Assembly: GCA_934140355.1 (NCBI GenBank) | Contig: CAKPBH010000027.1 | Location: 1-18,487 of the forward strand | Reading direction: 5' to 3' | Length of the DNA stretch: 18,487 nt | Source: an uncultured Bacilli bacterium | Lineage (GTDB): Bacteria; Bacillota_I; Bacilli_A; RF39; UBA660 | Shown here: positions 6,905 through 15,544 of the stretch, one piece after another | How the letters are laid out: each line of letters begins with the position of its first letter | How positions within the stretch are numbered: position 1 is the stretch's first letter | The notes under the pieces: generated by a model | Seen by the model: only the letters and a program-made list of their open reading frames with translations | What the model was told of the DNA's origin: nothing | Database searches by the model: none | Program-made: the position numbers and the translations under genes

Positions 6905-9041
6905 ACACACCATTTACCTTATCAATATATTTTTTCATATCAACCGCATCACAAATAATACTTTGACATTTTTTTTCTAAATTTAATTTCTTATCTAATA
7001 TTAACGAAATTCTTTCACAATATTCATCAATATTTTTGCAAATATAATCTGGATTGTTTTCGAATAAAGTAGCTAAACCATCAACCCCACTATTTAGTAC
7101 AGGAACATTTAAAATCATACATTCTATAACAGACATTGGTAATCCCTCATGAGTAGATGGTAATAAAGCTATTTTTGAATTTTTAATATATGGAAAGGGA
7201 TTAGTTTGAAATCCTAAAAAATCAATAGTATTTTCTAATCCATATTTATGAATTAAATCTCGGCAATCATTCTCTAGTGACCCAGCCCCTATCATACAAG
7301 TCTTAATATTTTTATACTTTTGATACAACTTATTAGTGATTTCAATGACAGTAAGTGGATTTTTAACTGGTTCAATTCTAGCAACAAAAATTAAATCATA
7401 TGAAGAATTTGTCTTAAATTCACAACTTTTTTCAATAACTCGTTTTTTATCAACAACATTAGTAATAACAACAAATTTTGACATGTCATTTTTAGCAAAG
7501 ATAGCATCATCCACTACTTCCTGGGATACAGCAATTATTTTAACAAATCTATGCATAACTAAACGATATAAAATAGTATATAAATTCCACTTTTTACTAA
7601 ATTCCCAATTAACATGAAGTTGAGATATAATCTTACCCTTAAAACCACTTAGTGCTGCACAAAAAGATGCCTTATAATCATGAGCGTGAATAATATCTAT
7701 ATGATTTTCCAAACATATTTTTTTAACATTATATGGCCTCAATTTAGAAATAGGAATATAATTTATTTTTCTATCTTTCAATATTGTTTCAATTGGTCCC
7801 CTAGGACAACAATAATACATATCATATTTAGAATTATTTTCAATAATTGTGCACGCGACATTTTCTGCCCCAGAAAAACTATTACTAGGCAGTAAATGTA
7901 ATACCTTCTTCTTACTATCAAACATACCAATATCTTGAACAACTTTTTTTGCAGTACTAGACCATGAAAACTTGTTCATTATAGTTTTATTCAACTGTTT
8001 AGCCAAATTTTCACGTTTTTTCTCATTCTCAATCAAATCTTTCATAGCCATTTTTAAAGCATCAACAGTAGTCTCTACAATTAAACCATTTTCCTCATTA
8101 CAAATAATTTCTTTAATTCCACCTTGAGCAGTACCTATAACAGCACAAGACATTAATCCGGCCTCTAAAATAGAAGTAGGCAATCCCTCCGGCCACAAAG
8201 GTGGATATAAAAAAATATCTGTTTTAGCATATAATTTTAATAAATCTTCAAATTCTAACTTTCCTGTAAATTCAATTTGTTTATTATTGTATTTTTTTTT
8301 GTACTGATCTAACAATGGCCCATCTCCAGCAATAACCAAATGTATATTATGATGTTCTTTTAAAAGTTGACTAAACGATTCTAAAATATTTTCTACTCCC
8401 TTTTGCTGAATCAACCTCCCAGCATACAAAAAGTTAATTTTTGAATGCTTTTCTTTTTGGGGAACATCTTGCTCGCAATCAATAGAATTGTACCAAACGC
8501 CATCATATTGAATATTAAAGTGTTGAAGCCACTCGCCACAAGCTTTAGAAACGCCATAAAAACCATTCACTTTTTTCTTTAATTTCCAAGTTAAAAAATC
8601 CTCATAACGATTAGCAAAAAAATCAATAAACTTATTATCTAAAGTAACATAATTAGATCCATGTTCTATCAAATAAACGGGTATCTTTTTTTTATTAGCA
8701 TACCGAACACCAACATGAGAAGTCAAATGAAATCTCGTATTTACAATAATTGTATCTATATCATAGTCATCCAATTTTTTCATTAACTCCCTATATTTTT
8801 TATTATGTTTTATAATTGGATATCTATTCTTAAAAACAGAATATACTGGCAAACGAATAATCAAAACGCCATTAATTTCTTCAACGTCTTTTAAATTATC
8901 ATAATTAGCAGTAACCAAAATAGGAAAAATTCCTAATTTTACAAATTGCTTAGACAAATTATCTACATATCTTTCAATTCCACCTAAATGAGGAAGTAAA
9001 TAAGCAGAAAATACAGCAATACATCCCTTAGTTTTTTTCAT
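6897..9041 (-). CDS. Fused double glycosyltransferase, GT4-GT4
   Basis: A 714-residue protein with two complete GT-B enzymes in one chain. Domain 1 (about 5-370): LGGIERYV at 19-26, HGSN at 127-130, AGRLIQQKG at 207-215, E-x7-E with Glu285 and Glu293 in PEGLPTSILEAG. Domain 2 (about 378-714): SGAENV at 390-395, ARIEPVKNP at 554-562, E-x7-E with Glu632 and Glu640 in HEGLPMSVIE. Both retain the paired glutamates that contact the nucleotide-sugar donor, so both may be active and could add two successive sugars. The ATG at 9041 is chosen because AGGTGG (9047-9052) lies five bases upstream; the in-frame GTG at 9050 falls inside that site. It starts 12 bases after the DUF2304 stop and overlaps the following GT2. 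Single-domain GT4 proteins are typically near 350-400 residues. Confidence 0.9.
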   Translation of the reverse strand: MKKTKGCIAVFSAYLLPHLGGIERYVDNLSKQFVKLGIFPILVTANYDNLKDVEEINGVLIIRLPVYSVFKNRYPIIKHNKKYRELMKKLDDYDIDTIIVNTRFHLTSHVGVRYANKKKIPVYLIEHGSNYVTLDNKFIDFFANRYEDFLTWKLKKKVNGFYGVSKACGEWLQHFNIQYDGVWYNSIDCEQDVPQKEKHSKINFLYAGRLIQQKGVENILESFSQLLKEHHNIHLVIAGDGPLLDQYKKKYNNKQIEFTGKLEFEDLLKLYAKTDIFLYPPLWPEGLPTSILEAGLMSCAVIGTAQGGIKEIICNEENGLIVETTVDALKMAMKDLIENEKKRENLAKQLNKTIMNKFSWSSTAKKVVQDIGMFDSKKKVLHLLPSNSFSGAENVACTIIENNSKYDMYYCCPRGPIETILKDRKINYIPISKLRPYNVKKICLENHIDIIHAHDYKASFCAALSGFKGKIISQLHVNWEFSKKWNLYTILYRLVMHRFVKIIAVSQEVVDDAIFAKNDMSKFVVITNVVDKKRVIEKSCEFKTNSSYDLIFVARIEPVKNPLTVIEITNKLYQKYKNIKTCMIGAGSLENDCRDLIHKYGLENTIDFLGFQTNPFPYIKNSKIALLPSTHEGLPMSVIECMILNVPVLNSGVDGLATLFENNPDYICKNIDEYCERISLILDKKLNLEKKCQSIICDAVDMKKYIDKVNGVYE

Positions 9042-9053
9042 AATAACCACCTA

Positions 9054-9389
9054 TCATTTAATCTTATTCTTCAAAATTGAAACTTCTTGAACCAAAAGTC
9101 TTATCTTTTTATCTTGATCAGAATTTATCACAGTATTAGTTATATTAATAATAACTAATACTGCAATCATAATCGTTAAAACCATATTAGATGGAGTTTG
9201 AAATCCTAATAAATTTGTAAAAAAAGCTAAACAACCTGGTATCAATGTAAAAATAATAATAATAATAAACATCAATAACCACACTATTGCATACTTTATA
9301 TTCACTCTCTCTTTAGCAACTAAGTGTAAAATAAATATTATAATACAGATACTAAACAAAACAGCAAACAAAATTAAATTTAAATTCAT
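9054..9389 (-). CDS. DUF2304 membrane protein, GacJ-like partner of the upstream GT2
   Basis: A 111-residue protein with three predicted membrane helices (about 3-23, 32-53, 68-86), a family-typical LGFQTPSN segment at 61-68 and a short charged C-terminal tail (about 90-111) likely to be helical. This matches DUF2304, which is commonly found beside DPM1-like glycosyltransferases. In group A Streptococcus, GacJ is a small membrane protein of this sort that binds GacI and raises its activity in making undecaprenyl-phosphate GlcNAc. Here the start ATG overlaps the stop of the GT2 by four bases (ATGA), which supports equimolar production and a complex. The family call rests on length, topology and neighbour; the activating role is transferred from GacJ. 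Confidence 0.83.
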   Translation of the reverse strand: MNLNLILFAVLFSICIIIFILHLVAKERVNIKYAIVWLLMFIIIIIFTLIPGCLAFFTNLLGFQTPSNMVLTIMIAVLVIINITNTVINSDQDKKIRLLVQEVSILKNKIK

Positions 9390-10102
9390 TTTTTATGCAC
9401 TCCAATCCCAATAATTATAATAGACAAAATTACATTTATCATATAATAAACATTCTTCCAAGCCTTAATACTAGATACACCAGTTTTTCTCTCATTCATA
9501 CTAACAGGAACTTCTAAAACTCTATATCCTAATCTTAATATTTCTGTAGTAGAAACTGGCTCCGGATATTCAACTGGATAATTTGTTGAAAATCTTTCGA
9601 TAAGTTTTTTATTTACTGCCCTAAAACCACTTGTTGTATCATAAATTTTTTCTCCAGTAATTAATTTGATAAAGAAAGAAATCAATTTTATTCCAATTCT
9701 CCTTGTACAACTAGACTTAAATTTACTAGAACTTTTATCAATAAATCTAGAGCCAACTACCATATCAGCATTTTTCTTTTTAATTGGCTCAATAATATCT
9801 TTCACATAACTAATATCATGTTGACCATCCCCATCAAATTGAACAGCAATATCATATCCATTTTCATATGCATACTTATAACCAGTTTGCACAGCACCAC
9901 CGATTCCCAAATTTCGAATTAAGGAAATATATGGAATATTATTTTCTTTACATATTTCTTCAGTTCTATCTTTAGAACCATCATTTACTATAATAACACC
10001 ATAATCAGTATTATTTTTTTTATTATAATCTATTATTTTTTTGTAATTACTTAATACATTTTCTTCCTCGTTATATGAAGGAACAATCAACAAAACTTTC
10101 AT
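9386..10102 (-). CDS. DPM1-like GT2: polyprenyl-phosphate sugar synthase (GacI-like)
   Basis: A 238-residue GT-A enzyme. It opens KVLLIVPSYNEEEN, with NDGS at 40-43, the NLGIGGAVQTGYKYA block at 64-78 and the metal-binding DGDGQH at 90-95 typical of dolichol-phosphate mannose synthase-like enzymes. TTSGFRAVNK follows, then VSTTEILRLGYRV. A hydrophobic C-terminal segment (about 220-235) likely anchors it to the membrane. Expected reaction: NDP-sugar plus undecaprenyl phosphate gives undecaprenyl-phosphate sugar on the cytoplasmic face. The ATG at 10102 is chosen because GAGGTG lies four to five bases upstream; a GTG four codons earlier overlaps that site. It is first in its operon, behind a strong promoter, and is coupled to DUF2304. 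The sugar is unknown. Confidence 0.9.
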   Translation of the reverse strand: MKVLLIVPSYNEEENVLSNYKKIIDYNKKNNTDYGVIIVNDGSKDRTEEICKENNIPYISLIRNLGIGGAVQTGYKYAYENGYDIAVQFDGDGQHDISYVKDIIEPIKKKNADMVVGSRFIDKSSSKFKSSCTRRIGIKLISFFIKLITGEKIYDTTSGFRAVNKKLIERFSTNYPVEYPEPVSTTEILRLGYRVLEVPVSMNERKTGVSSIKAWKNVYYMINVILSIIIIGIGVHKK

Positions 10103-10125
10103 TTCACACCTCACTACCTAAAGAA

Positions 10126-10154
10126 AGTATAACATTAATTTAACTCTTTTACAA
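10126..10154 (-). promoter_or_regulatory. Promoter of the GT2/DUF2304/GT4-GT4/GT2 operon
   Basis: On the minus strand, TTGTAA (10154-10149) is 17 bases from TATACT (10131-10126), which also has an extended TG (TGTTATACT). The -10 box ends 23 bases before the ATG at 10102, leaving a very short leader. This shows that the downstream four genes are not simply the tail of the ABC-transporter operon. Confidence 0.75.
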
Positions 10155-10479
10155 TCAATTAGTAAAAATATGTAATTAGATAAAACAAAGTTCGAAATAA
10201 TATTACATTTTAAAAATAGTATATAAAACCATTATTCAAATTTATTTTAAACTATGCAAAAATATAATAAACACAAATAAAAGAACTTTCCTCTATATAA
10301 TCAAAATTACATACTAATCACAAAAAAACATTGAAACAAATACTTTAGTAATTATATTAAAATTGTAAACAAGAAATAATTTTTTCCATTTTTAATTTTA
10401 TATTATTCCTAGAAATAGAACAATCATTTAAAACCAACATACTCTCCTAACCAACACTTCAAAGAAATATTTGTTAATT
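10155..10479. other. AT-rich intergenic stretch between two minus-strand operons
   Basis: No convincing gene, RNA or terminator hairpin is visible. A 27-codon ATG-to-TAA frame on the minus strand (10357-10440, MLVLNDCSISRNNIK and onward) has AGGAG upstream, but only three bases from the ATG, which is too close, and it resembles nothing I recognise. Transcripts from the DUF2142 gene may read through this region. Confidence 0.5.
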
Positions 10480-12582
10480 TTATTTAAAAAAACTTATTAT
10501 CGAAACAAATGTTCCAATATGAACCACTAACATCAAAATGAATAACTTAAAATTATAATTTTTTATTTTAATTTTATTATTTTGATTAGAAATAGTCAAC
10601 ATAGTTAATAAAATGAATGGTAAAAAATATCTTCCCTGAACCCCCTCAACAGGAGCACTACCTATCGATGTCCATCCTAACCACATCGAAAGTACACATA
10701 AAAACGAAAGAACTAAGCTTAATAAATTACAAAAGTACTTTTCCTTTTTATCAAAATAGCCAAACTCATTAGAATTATAAATAAAAGGAGAAGAAAAGAA
10801 TAAAAATATATAAATCCAAATCCAAAGATAATACACCCCTATATTAAGCCAACCAAGACTCATTCCAAAGAACATAACTACATAGTCATGAAACTTATAA
10901 TAAAATGTAGAAATAATACATCTTATAGCATAACTAGGATTATTTATAATATATTTCAATTGTCCAAACATTCCTACATTTTCTAAACCAACTGCTATAT
11001 CTGTAGTTCCACTTTTAGATGCTGGAAGTAAATACATACAAGTAATAGAAAATAAACACAACAATATAGCAATTATGCTTCCTATTAATATAATTTTTTT
11101 ATTTTTTTTGCTAATAGAATCTTTATTTTTATAAAGTAATAACAACAATAAAATTAACGGAATATAAATATATTTAGCAAAACCTACCAAAATAATCAAA
11201 AATGTAAAAAAGATTACATCCTTTGTTTTTATTTTTTTCTTCTGTTTAAAAAATAAAACACTGGCAATAAATAATAAACATATAGAATTAACCATAGAAT
11301 CTGCAGATACTGATCCTCCTTGATGCATATACATAGGATTAAGTAAATATACAAGTGCAATATTTTTACCAAAAGGCAAAAGTTTAATTATAAAATATCC
11401 AAAAATTAACATACCAACCACATTAAAAATACGTGATAAATAAAAAGTAATTAATATTGGTAAAGAAAATATTTTTCCAATAAAAATACCAATATCAGCA
11501 AAGAAATAAAGAGCAAATCCATAACTTCTTACACTACTGAAGGTCGTTTCATCATTATAATTTGTTCCCTTAAAAAGGGCATATTTTAAATCGCTATAAT
11601 CTTTTATATTTCCCATATTATAAACTAAGAAATCATTTGGAACATTAGCAACAGACGAAGTAGATAATACATTATCATCAACCAAATTATAAGCCCTAGT
11701 AAAATGAACTTGCTCATCAGCAACGTAATTTGGAATCATTAAAATTGCATATCCTAAAGCAATTGGAATTGCTATTCCTAAATAAAATTTTTCCTTTTGA
11801 AGATTTTTTGATTTTATAATAGAAATAATTAAATATACCAATAAAGAATATATAAAAATTAAAAATAGAAAAGAAAGAAAAGATAGCTTTGATAAATACA
11901 AATAATTGCTTAAATTATCAATAATTAAAAAATAAAAAATAATGGATAAAATAAATTCTAATACATAATATTTTTTTACCTGACCTTTTTTACTATTTTG
12001 AATATTTTTAAAACAAAATACAAAAAACATCAAGCAATAAATCACAAAACAAGCAAGACAACAATTATAATTATCATGATAACCATAAAGTGTCATTGAT
12101 AAGGCTCTATTTTCCTTTTTGCCATCTAATGACATAATTTCATTTTTTTCAATTTCACTAGATGCATTTAAAATTAAAGGAGCGGTTTCACTACAGTCGC
12201 GACACTTTAGTTCAAAAGAAAAGGCATCCTTAGACAAAACTGATATTCCTTTAGGTAAATCTAGTCTAATAATTCCATCCTTTAATTCTCCATAATTTTT
12301 CCTAATACTATAAATTTCTTTTTTATTCTTAAATAGTGTTATTTCAACATTTCCATCAAAATAATTTTCTTTTTCATTAGCACCTAAACTAATATAAAGT
12401 TTTTCAAGTTTTGTCATTCCAACTTCAAAATGTTGATTTATTGTTTTTTCACCAAATATTTCTATTGTAGAAATATTTTTTGGATGTTTTAAAATACTAG
12501 TAAAAGTATTTCTAGGAAAAAAATAAAAAAGAAAAGAAAGAGATAAAAACAATAAAATCAATACTAAATTACTTTTTTTCAT
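10480..12582 (-). CDS. DUF2142 polytopic membrane protein, probable GT-C-type transferase
   Basis: A 700-residue protein. TM1 is at about 5-22, then a likely beta-rich extracytoplasmic domain (about 25-165, carrying a C-x-x-C at 127-130), then about ten or more further helices. DUF2142 landmarks: PNYVADEQVHFTRAY at 284-298, with an Asp289-Glu290 pair in an outer loop, and VSADSMVN at 425-432. GT-C enzymes, which use lipid-phosphate sugars outside the membrane, also place an acidic pair in an early external loop, so this protein may transfer the sugar made by the DPM1-like GT2. The ATG has AAAGGA upstream and lies within the last codons of the preceding GT2 gene (14-base overlap), indicating coupling. 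The family is fairly secure; transferase activity is inferred. Confidence 0.82.
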   Translation of the reverse strand: MKKSNLVLILLFLSLSFLFYFFPRNTFTSILKHPKNISTIEIFGEKTINQHFEVGMTKLEKLYISLGANEKENYFDGNVEITLFKNKKEIYSIRKNYGELKDGIIRLDLPKGISVLSKDAFSFELKCRDCSETAPLILNASSEIEKNEIMSLDGKKENRALSMTLYGYHDNYNCCLACFVIYCLMFFVFCFKNIQNSKKGQVKKYYVLEFILSIIFYFLIIDNLSNYLYLSKLSFLSFLFLIFIYSLLVYLIISIIKSKNLQKEKFYLGIAIPIALGYAILMIPNYVADEQVHFTRAYNLVDDNVLSTSSVANVPNDFLVYNMGNIKDYSDLKYALFKGTNYNDETTFSSVRSYGFALYFFADIGIFIGKIFSLPILITFYLSRIFNVVGMLIFGYFIIKLLPFGKNIALVYLLNPMYMHQGGSVSADSMVNSICLLFIASVLFFKQKKKIKTKDVIFFTFLIILVGFAKYIYIPLILLLLLLYKNKDSISKKNKKIILIGSIIAILLCLFSITCMYLLPASKSGTTDIAVGLENVGMFGQLKYIINNPSYAIRCIISTFYYKFHDYVVMFFGMSLGWLNIGVYYLWIWIYIFLFFSSPFIYNSNEFGYFDKKEKYFCNLLSLVLSFLCVLSMWLGWTSIGSAPVEGVQGRYFLPFILLTMLTISNQNNKIKIKNYNFKLFILMLVVHIGTFVSIISFFK

Positions 12583-14758
12583 CTGTTTTTTCCTTTCTAT
12601 CGATAAAAAATGGATAATAACTACTTAAGTTACTATTATAAAATTTATCATTCATCAATGTATCCCCCCATTTATTACTAATGTACTTTACTTCTTCAAT
12701 AAATCTTTGTTTATTTTTTTCATCTAAATCATATCCACGACTAATAGATTCATAGTGATATAACTGAACACCAGGTAACACAACATTATAATACCCTTTT
12801 TCTAACAATTTAATGTTCAAATCTACATCATTATAAGCAACTTTCAATTTTTCGTCTAACCCATTTACTTCATTAAATTTACTTTTTTTAACCATCAAAC
12901 AAGCTGCCGTAACAGCTGAATAATCATGAGGAGCAACAAGTCTACCAAAATATCCAAAATGATCCTTACTAGTTCCAACAAATGCATGAGCTGCTACGCC
13001 AGCGCATCCTATGACTACTCCACAATGCTGAATCGTATCTGTTGGATATAATAATTTTGCTCCAACACAGCCAATATGTTCTTGGCTAGCATAGCCAACC
13101 ATTTTTGTTAGCCAATCATTTGATATAACTTCAGTATCATTATTAAGAAGAACAACATAATCTCCTTTGGCTTTTTTTACTCCCTCATTATTCAAATAAG
13201 AATAATTAAATTCACATTGATAAGAATAAGTTTTAAAATTCTTATATTTCTTTTGATAATGATCTAATAATTTAAAAGTAGACTTCTCACTACTATTATT
13301 ATCTATTACAATAACCTCATAATTTTTATAAGTAGTTTCCTGATAAATAGATTCTAAACATCTTTTTAAAATATCACTCTTATCTTTTGTAGGAATAATA
13401 ATAGAAACGAGTGGTTCCTTATCTAACAAGTACTCAATTTCATACATTTGAGGGGTACCAATTAAATGAACTTCTCCTTTAATTTTTCTTCTTTTTAAAG
13501 CAGCTTCTAACGCCCTTTTTCCAGCAAGATAAGCATAATTTTTGCTACCCGCATCATTAGAAGTTGAACCTTCTATCATGCGCCAATGATATAAAATTTT
13601 AGGAATATGATAAATATTATTTGTTTTTTCAGTAAACCTCAAAAACATATCATAATCTTGACTTCCATTATACTCACTTCTAAATCCCCCTAACTCATCA
13701 ACAATACTTTTTCTCAAAACTGTAAAGTGACAAATATAATTAGAAGAAAGTAATGAATCAGGAGAAAAGTCAGGTTTAAAATGAGGAAAATATCTTTTAC
13801 CATTTAATGCAATCTTATCTTCATCGCTATAAATCATATCAATTTTTTTATTCTGATTAAGTACTCTTACTACCTCATATAAAGCATTTTCAGAAAGTAA
13901 ATCATCATTATCAAGCAATCCTATAAATTCCCCACTTGCAATCTTAATTGCACTATTAGTTGCCTCACTAATATGGCCATTTTTCTTTCTATAAATGACT
14001 TTTATTCTCTTATCTTTTTTTTCATATTTTTTTAGACAAGTTACCGTTTCCTTCTTAGTTGAACAATCATCCGCTAAACACAACTCAAAATTAGAATAAC
14101 TTTGCATCAAAACAGATTCAATACATTCTTCCAAAATATTTGCTTCCACATTATACACTGGAACTACTATAGAAATAAGTGGTTTATACTTAAAATCAAC
14201 TGCTTTCTCAACTTCATTATGACTATCCAACCATTCTAAATACCTTTCCTGATCCAACGGATCTGCAAAGTGCTCATAAACATTATTATCACTAATATTA
14301 CCAAAAAAGGACCTAATATATCTTTTTAATAATTTAGGCGGAATCAAGAAATGATGCCTCTCCCACATAAGTTTAATCACTCTACAAATAGTCCTGGGAA
14401 TTCTTAATAACTTTCTAAAAAAACAAAGTATTTTAAAATAAATACCATCCTTAATTCGGACAATCACCCCTATATTTTTTTCTTTAATTAGTGTTTCACC
14501 ATCATTGCTTACTTCATACAATCTCAAATGCTTACAATCATCAGATAATTTAGCTTGATATTTATAATCAATATATTCTTTATTTCCTAAAAGTTTATTC
14601 ACATAGTTTGTACCAACCTCTTCATTATCAGTAAGTGATATTTCTTTTTCATCAACAACTAATTTTAATCTATTATTCTTATGAATCTTACAATGAATAT
14701 TTACTAATGGATGTTTTATTCCTCCCACTGTAAAATCAATAATTTGTACTTTTTTCAC
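12569..14758 (-). CDS. Large tandem GT2-GT2 glycosyltransferase (rhamnosyltransferase-like)
   Basis: A 729-residue cytoplasmic protein. Residues 1-185 are an extra N-terminal region whose first 110 residues look beta-rich. GT-A domain 1 (about 193-430) has PLISIVVPVYNVE, ADDCS at 229-233, LLDNDD at 281-286 and HW at 391-392. GT-A domain 2 (about 448-700) has PLVSIIIPTKDK, VIDNNSS at 484-490, LLNNDTE at 537-543 and DVDLN at 644-648. Both domains keep acidic metal-binding motifs. The architecture matches two-domain O-antigen/rhamnan GT2 enzymes that add two residues or polymerise. The start is set to GTG 14758 because AGGAGG lies six bases upstream and the permease stops one base earlier; an ATG at 14812 would lie 53 bases inside the permease with no good site. 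It is coupled to the DUF2142 gene. Confidence 0.88.
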   Translation of the reverse strand: MKKVQIIDFTVGGIKHPLVNIHCKIHKNNRLKLVVDEKEISLTDNEEVGTNYVNKLLGNKEYIDYKYQAKLSDDCKHLRLYEVSNDGETLIKEKNIGVIVRIKDGIYFKILCFFRKLLRIPRTICRVIKLMWERHHFLIPPKLLKRYIRSFFGNISDNNVYEHFADPLDQERYLEWLDSHNEVEKAVDFKYKPLISIVVPVYNVEANILEECIESVLMQSYSNFELCLADDCSTKKETVTCLKKYEKKDKRIKVIYRKKNGHISEATNSAIKIASGEFIGLLDNDDLLSENALYEVVRVLNQNKKIDMIYSDEDKIALNGKRYFPHFKPDFSPDSLLSSNYICHFTVLRKSIVDELGGFRSEYNGSQDYDMFLRFTEKTNNIYHIPKILYHWRMIEGSTSNDAGSKNYAYLAGKRALEAALKRRKIKGEVHLIGTPQMYEIEYLLDKEPLVSIIIPTKDKSDILKRCLESIYQETTYKNYEVIVIDNNSSEKSTFKLLDHYQKKYKNFKTYSYQCEFNYSYLNNEGVKKAKGDYVVLLNNDTEVISNDWLTKMVGYASQEHIGCVGAKLLYPTDTIQHCGVVIGCAGVAAHAFVGTSKDHFGYFGRLVAPHDYSAVTAACLMVKKSKFNEVNGLDEKLKVAYNDVDLNIKLLEKGYYNVVLPGVQLYHYESISRGYDLDEKNKQRFIEEVKYISNKWGDTLMNDKFYNSNLSSYYPFFIDRKEKTDEKK

Positions 14759-14759
14759 T

Positions 14760-15533
14760 TTATACCTCCTCAGCAAAGCCACGTTGTAAACGTTCAAAAA
14801 CTTTATATCCAAGCATCATTACAATAATACTTACTAAAAAAACCAACACTAAACTACCAATATCTGGCATAATACCATAATAAAATATATCTCTATACGC
14901 ATCTATAATATAAGCCATTGGATTCAATTTTAAAATAAACCTCAATTTTTCAGGAACTTGCTCAGCTTTATATAATATTGGAGTTACATAAAATGCCATA
15001 CTAAGAACAAAATTAATAATATGTTCCAAATCCCTTACAAAAATTTCAACCGCACTCAAGAAAAAAACAATCCCCAAACATAAAAAATATTGAACTAAAG
15101 CAATTAAAGGTAACCATAACAAATGAATAGTGATTCCTATTCCACTAAATAAAACAAATACCAATATTACTAAACAAGAAATCAAAAAATTTACTAAACA
15201 ACTACTAACAGAAGATATTGGTAAAATACTTCTTGGAAAATAAACCTTCTTAATAATACTAGCATTATATAAAATAGAAGTCATTCCCATATTTATAGAA
15301 GAAGTAAAAAAAGTCCAAGGTAACACACCAGTAATTAAATAAATAACATAATTATCAATATCAAATCTCATAATTTGGCTAAATACAATAGCATATACTA
15401 AGACCGATAATAATGGATTGATAAAAGACCACAAAACCCCTAAAAAAGACCCTTTATATTTTCCACGAATATCTTTTTTTACATTTGTTTTTAAAAATTC
15501 TCTATATTTATATAAATCATTAAATAAACTCAT
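14760..15533 (-). CDS. ABC-2 polysaccharide/teichoic acid export permease (TagG/RgpC/Wzm-like)
   Basis: A 257-residue permease with six or so membrane helices. The N-terminal amphipathic stretch followed by RGKYKGSFLGVLWSFINPLL (23-42), the VRDLEHI segment (166-172) and LNPMAYIIDAYRDIFYYG (203-220) are diagnostic of ABC-2 exporters of undecaprenyl-diphosphate-linked glycans. The length is normal. GGTGAT upstream supports the ATG at 15533, and the gene follows the ATPase with an 11-base gap, so the two form one transporter. The presence of RgpF, GT2 and DUF2304 genes nearby points to a rhamnan-type or other wall polysaccharide rather than a poly(glycerol-phosphate) teichoic acid. Confidence 0.93.
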   Translation of the reverse strand: MSLFNDLYKYREFLKTNVKKDIRGKYKGSFLGVLWSFINPLLSVLVYAIVFSQIMRFDIDNYVIYLITGVLPWTFFTSSINMGMTSILYNASIIKKVYFPRSILPISSVSSCLVNFLISCLVILVFVLFSGIGITIHLLWLPLIALVQYFLCLGIVFFLSAVEIFVRDLEHIINFVLSMAFYVTPILYKAEQVPEKLRFILKLNPMAYIIDAYRDIFYYGIMPDIGSLVLVFLVSIIVMMLGYKVFERLQRGFAEEV

Positions 15534-15544
15534 TCTATCACCAC

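Noticed and set aside
9039..9050. GTG start at 9050 for the GT4-GT4 protein.
   Set aside because: The GTG is part of the AGGTGG ribosome binding site of the ATG at 9041. The same reasoning rejects GTG 10114 in favour of ATG 10102 for the DPM1-like GT2.
14756..14812. Upstream ATG start for the tandem GT2 at 14812.
   Set aside because: It would overlap the permease by 53 bases and lacks a ribosome binding site, whereas GTG at 14758 has AGGAGG six bases upstream.
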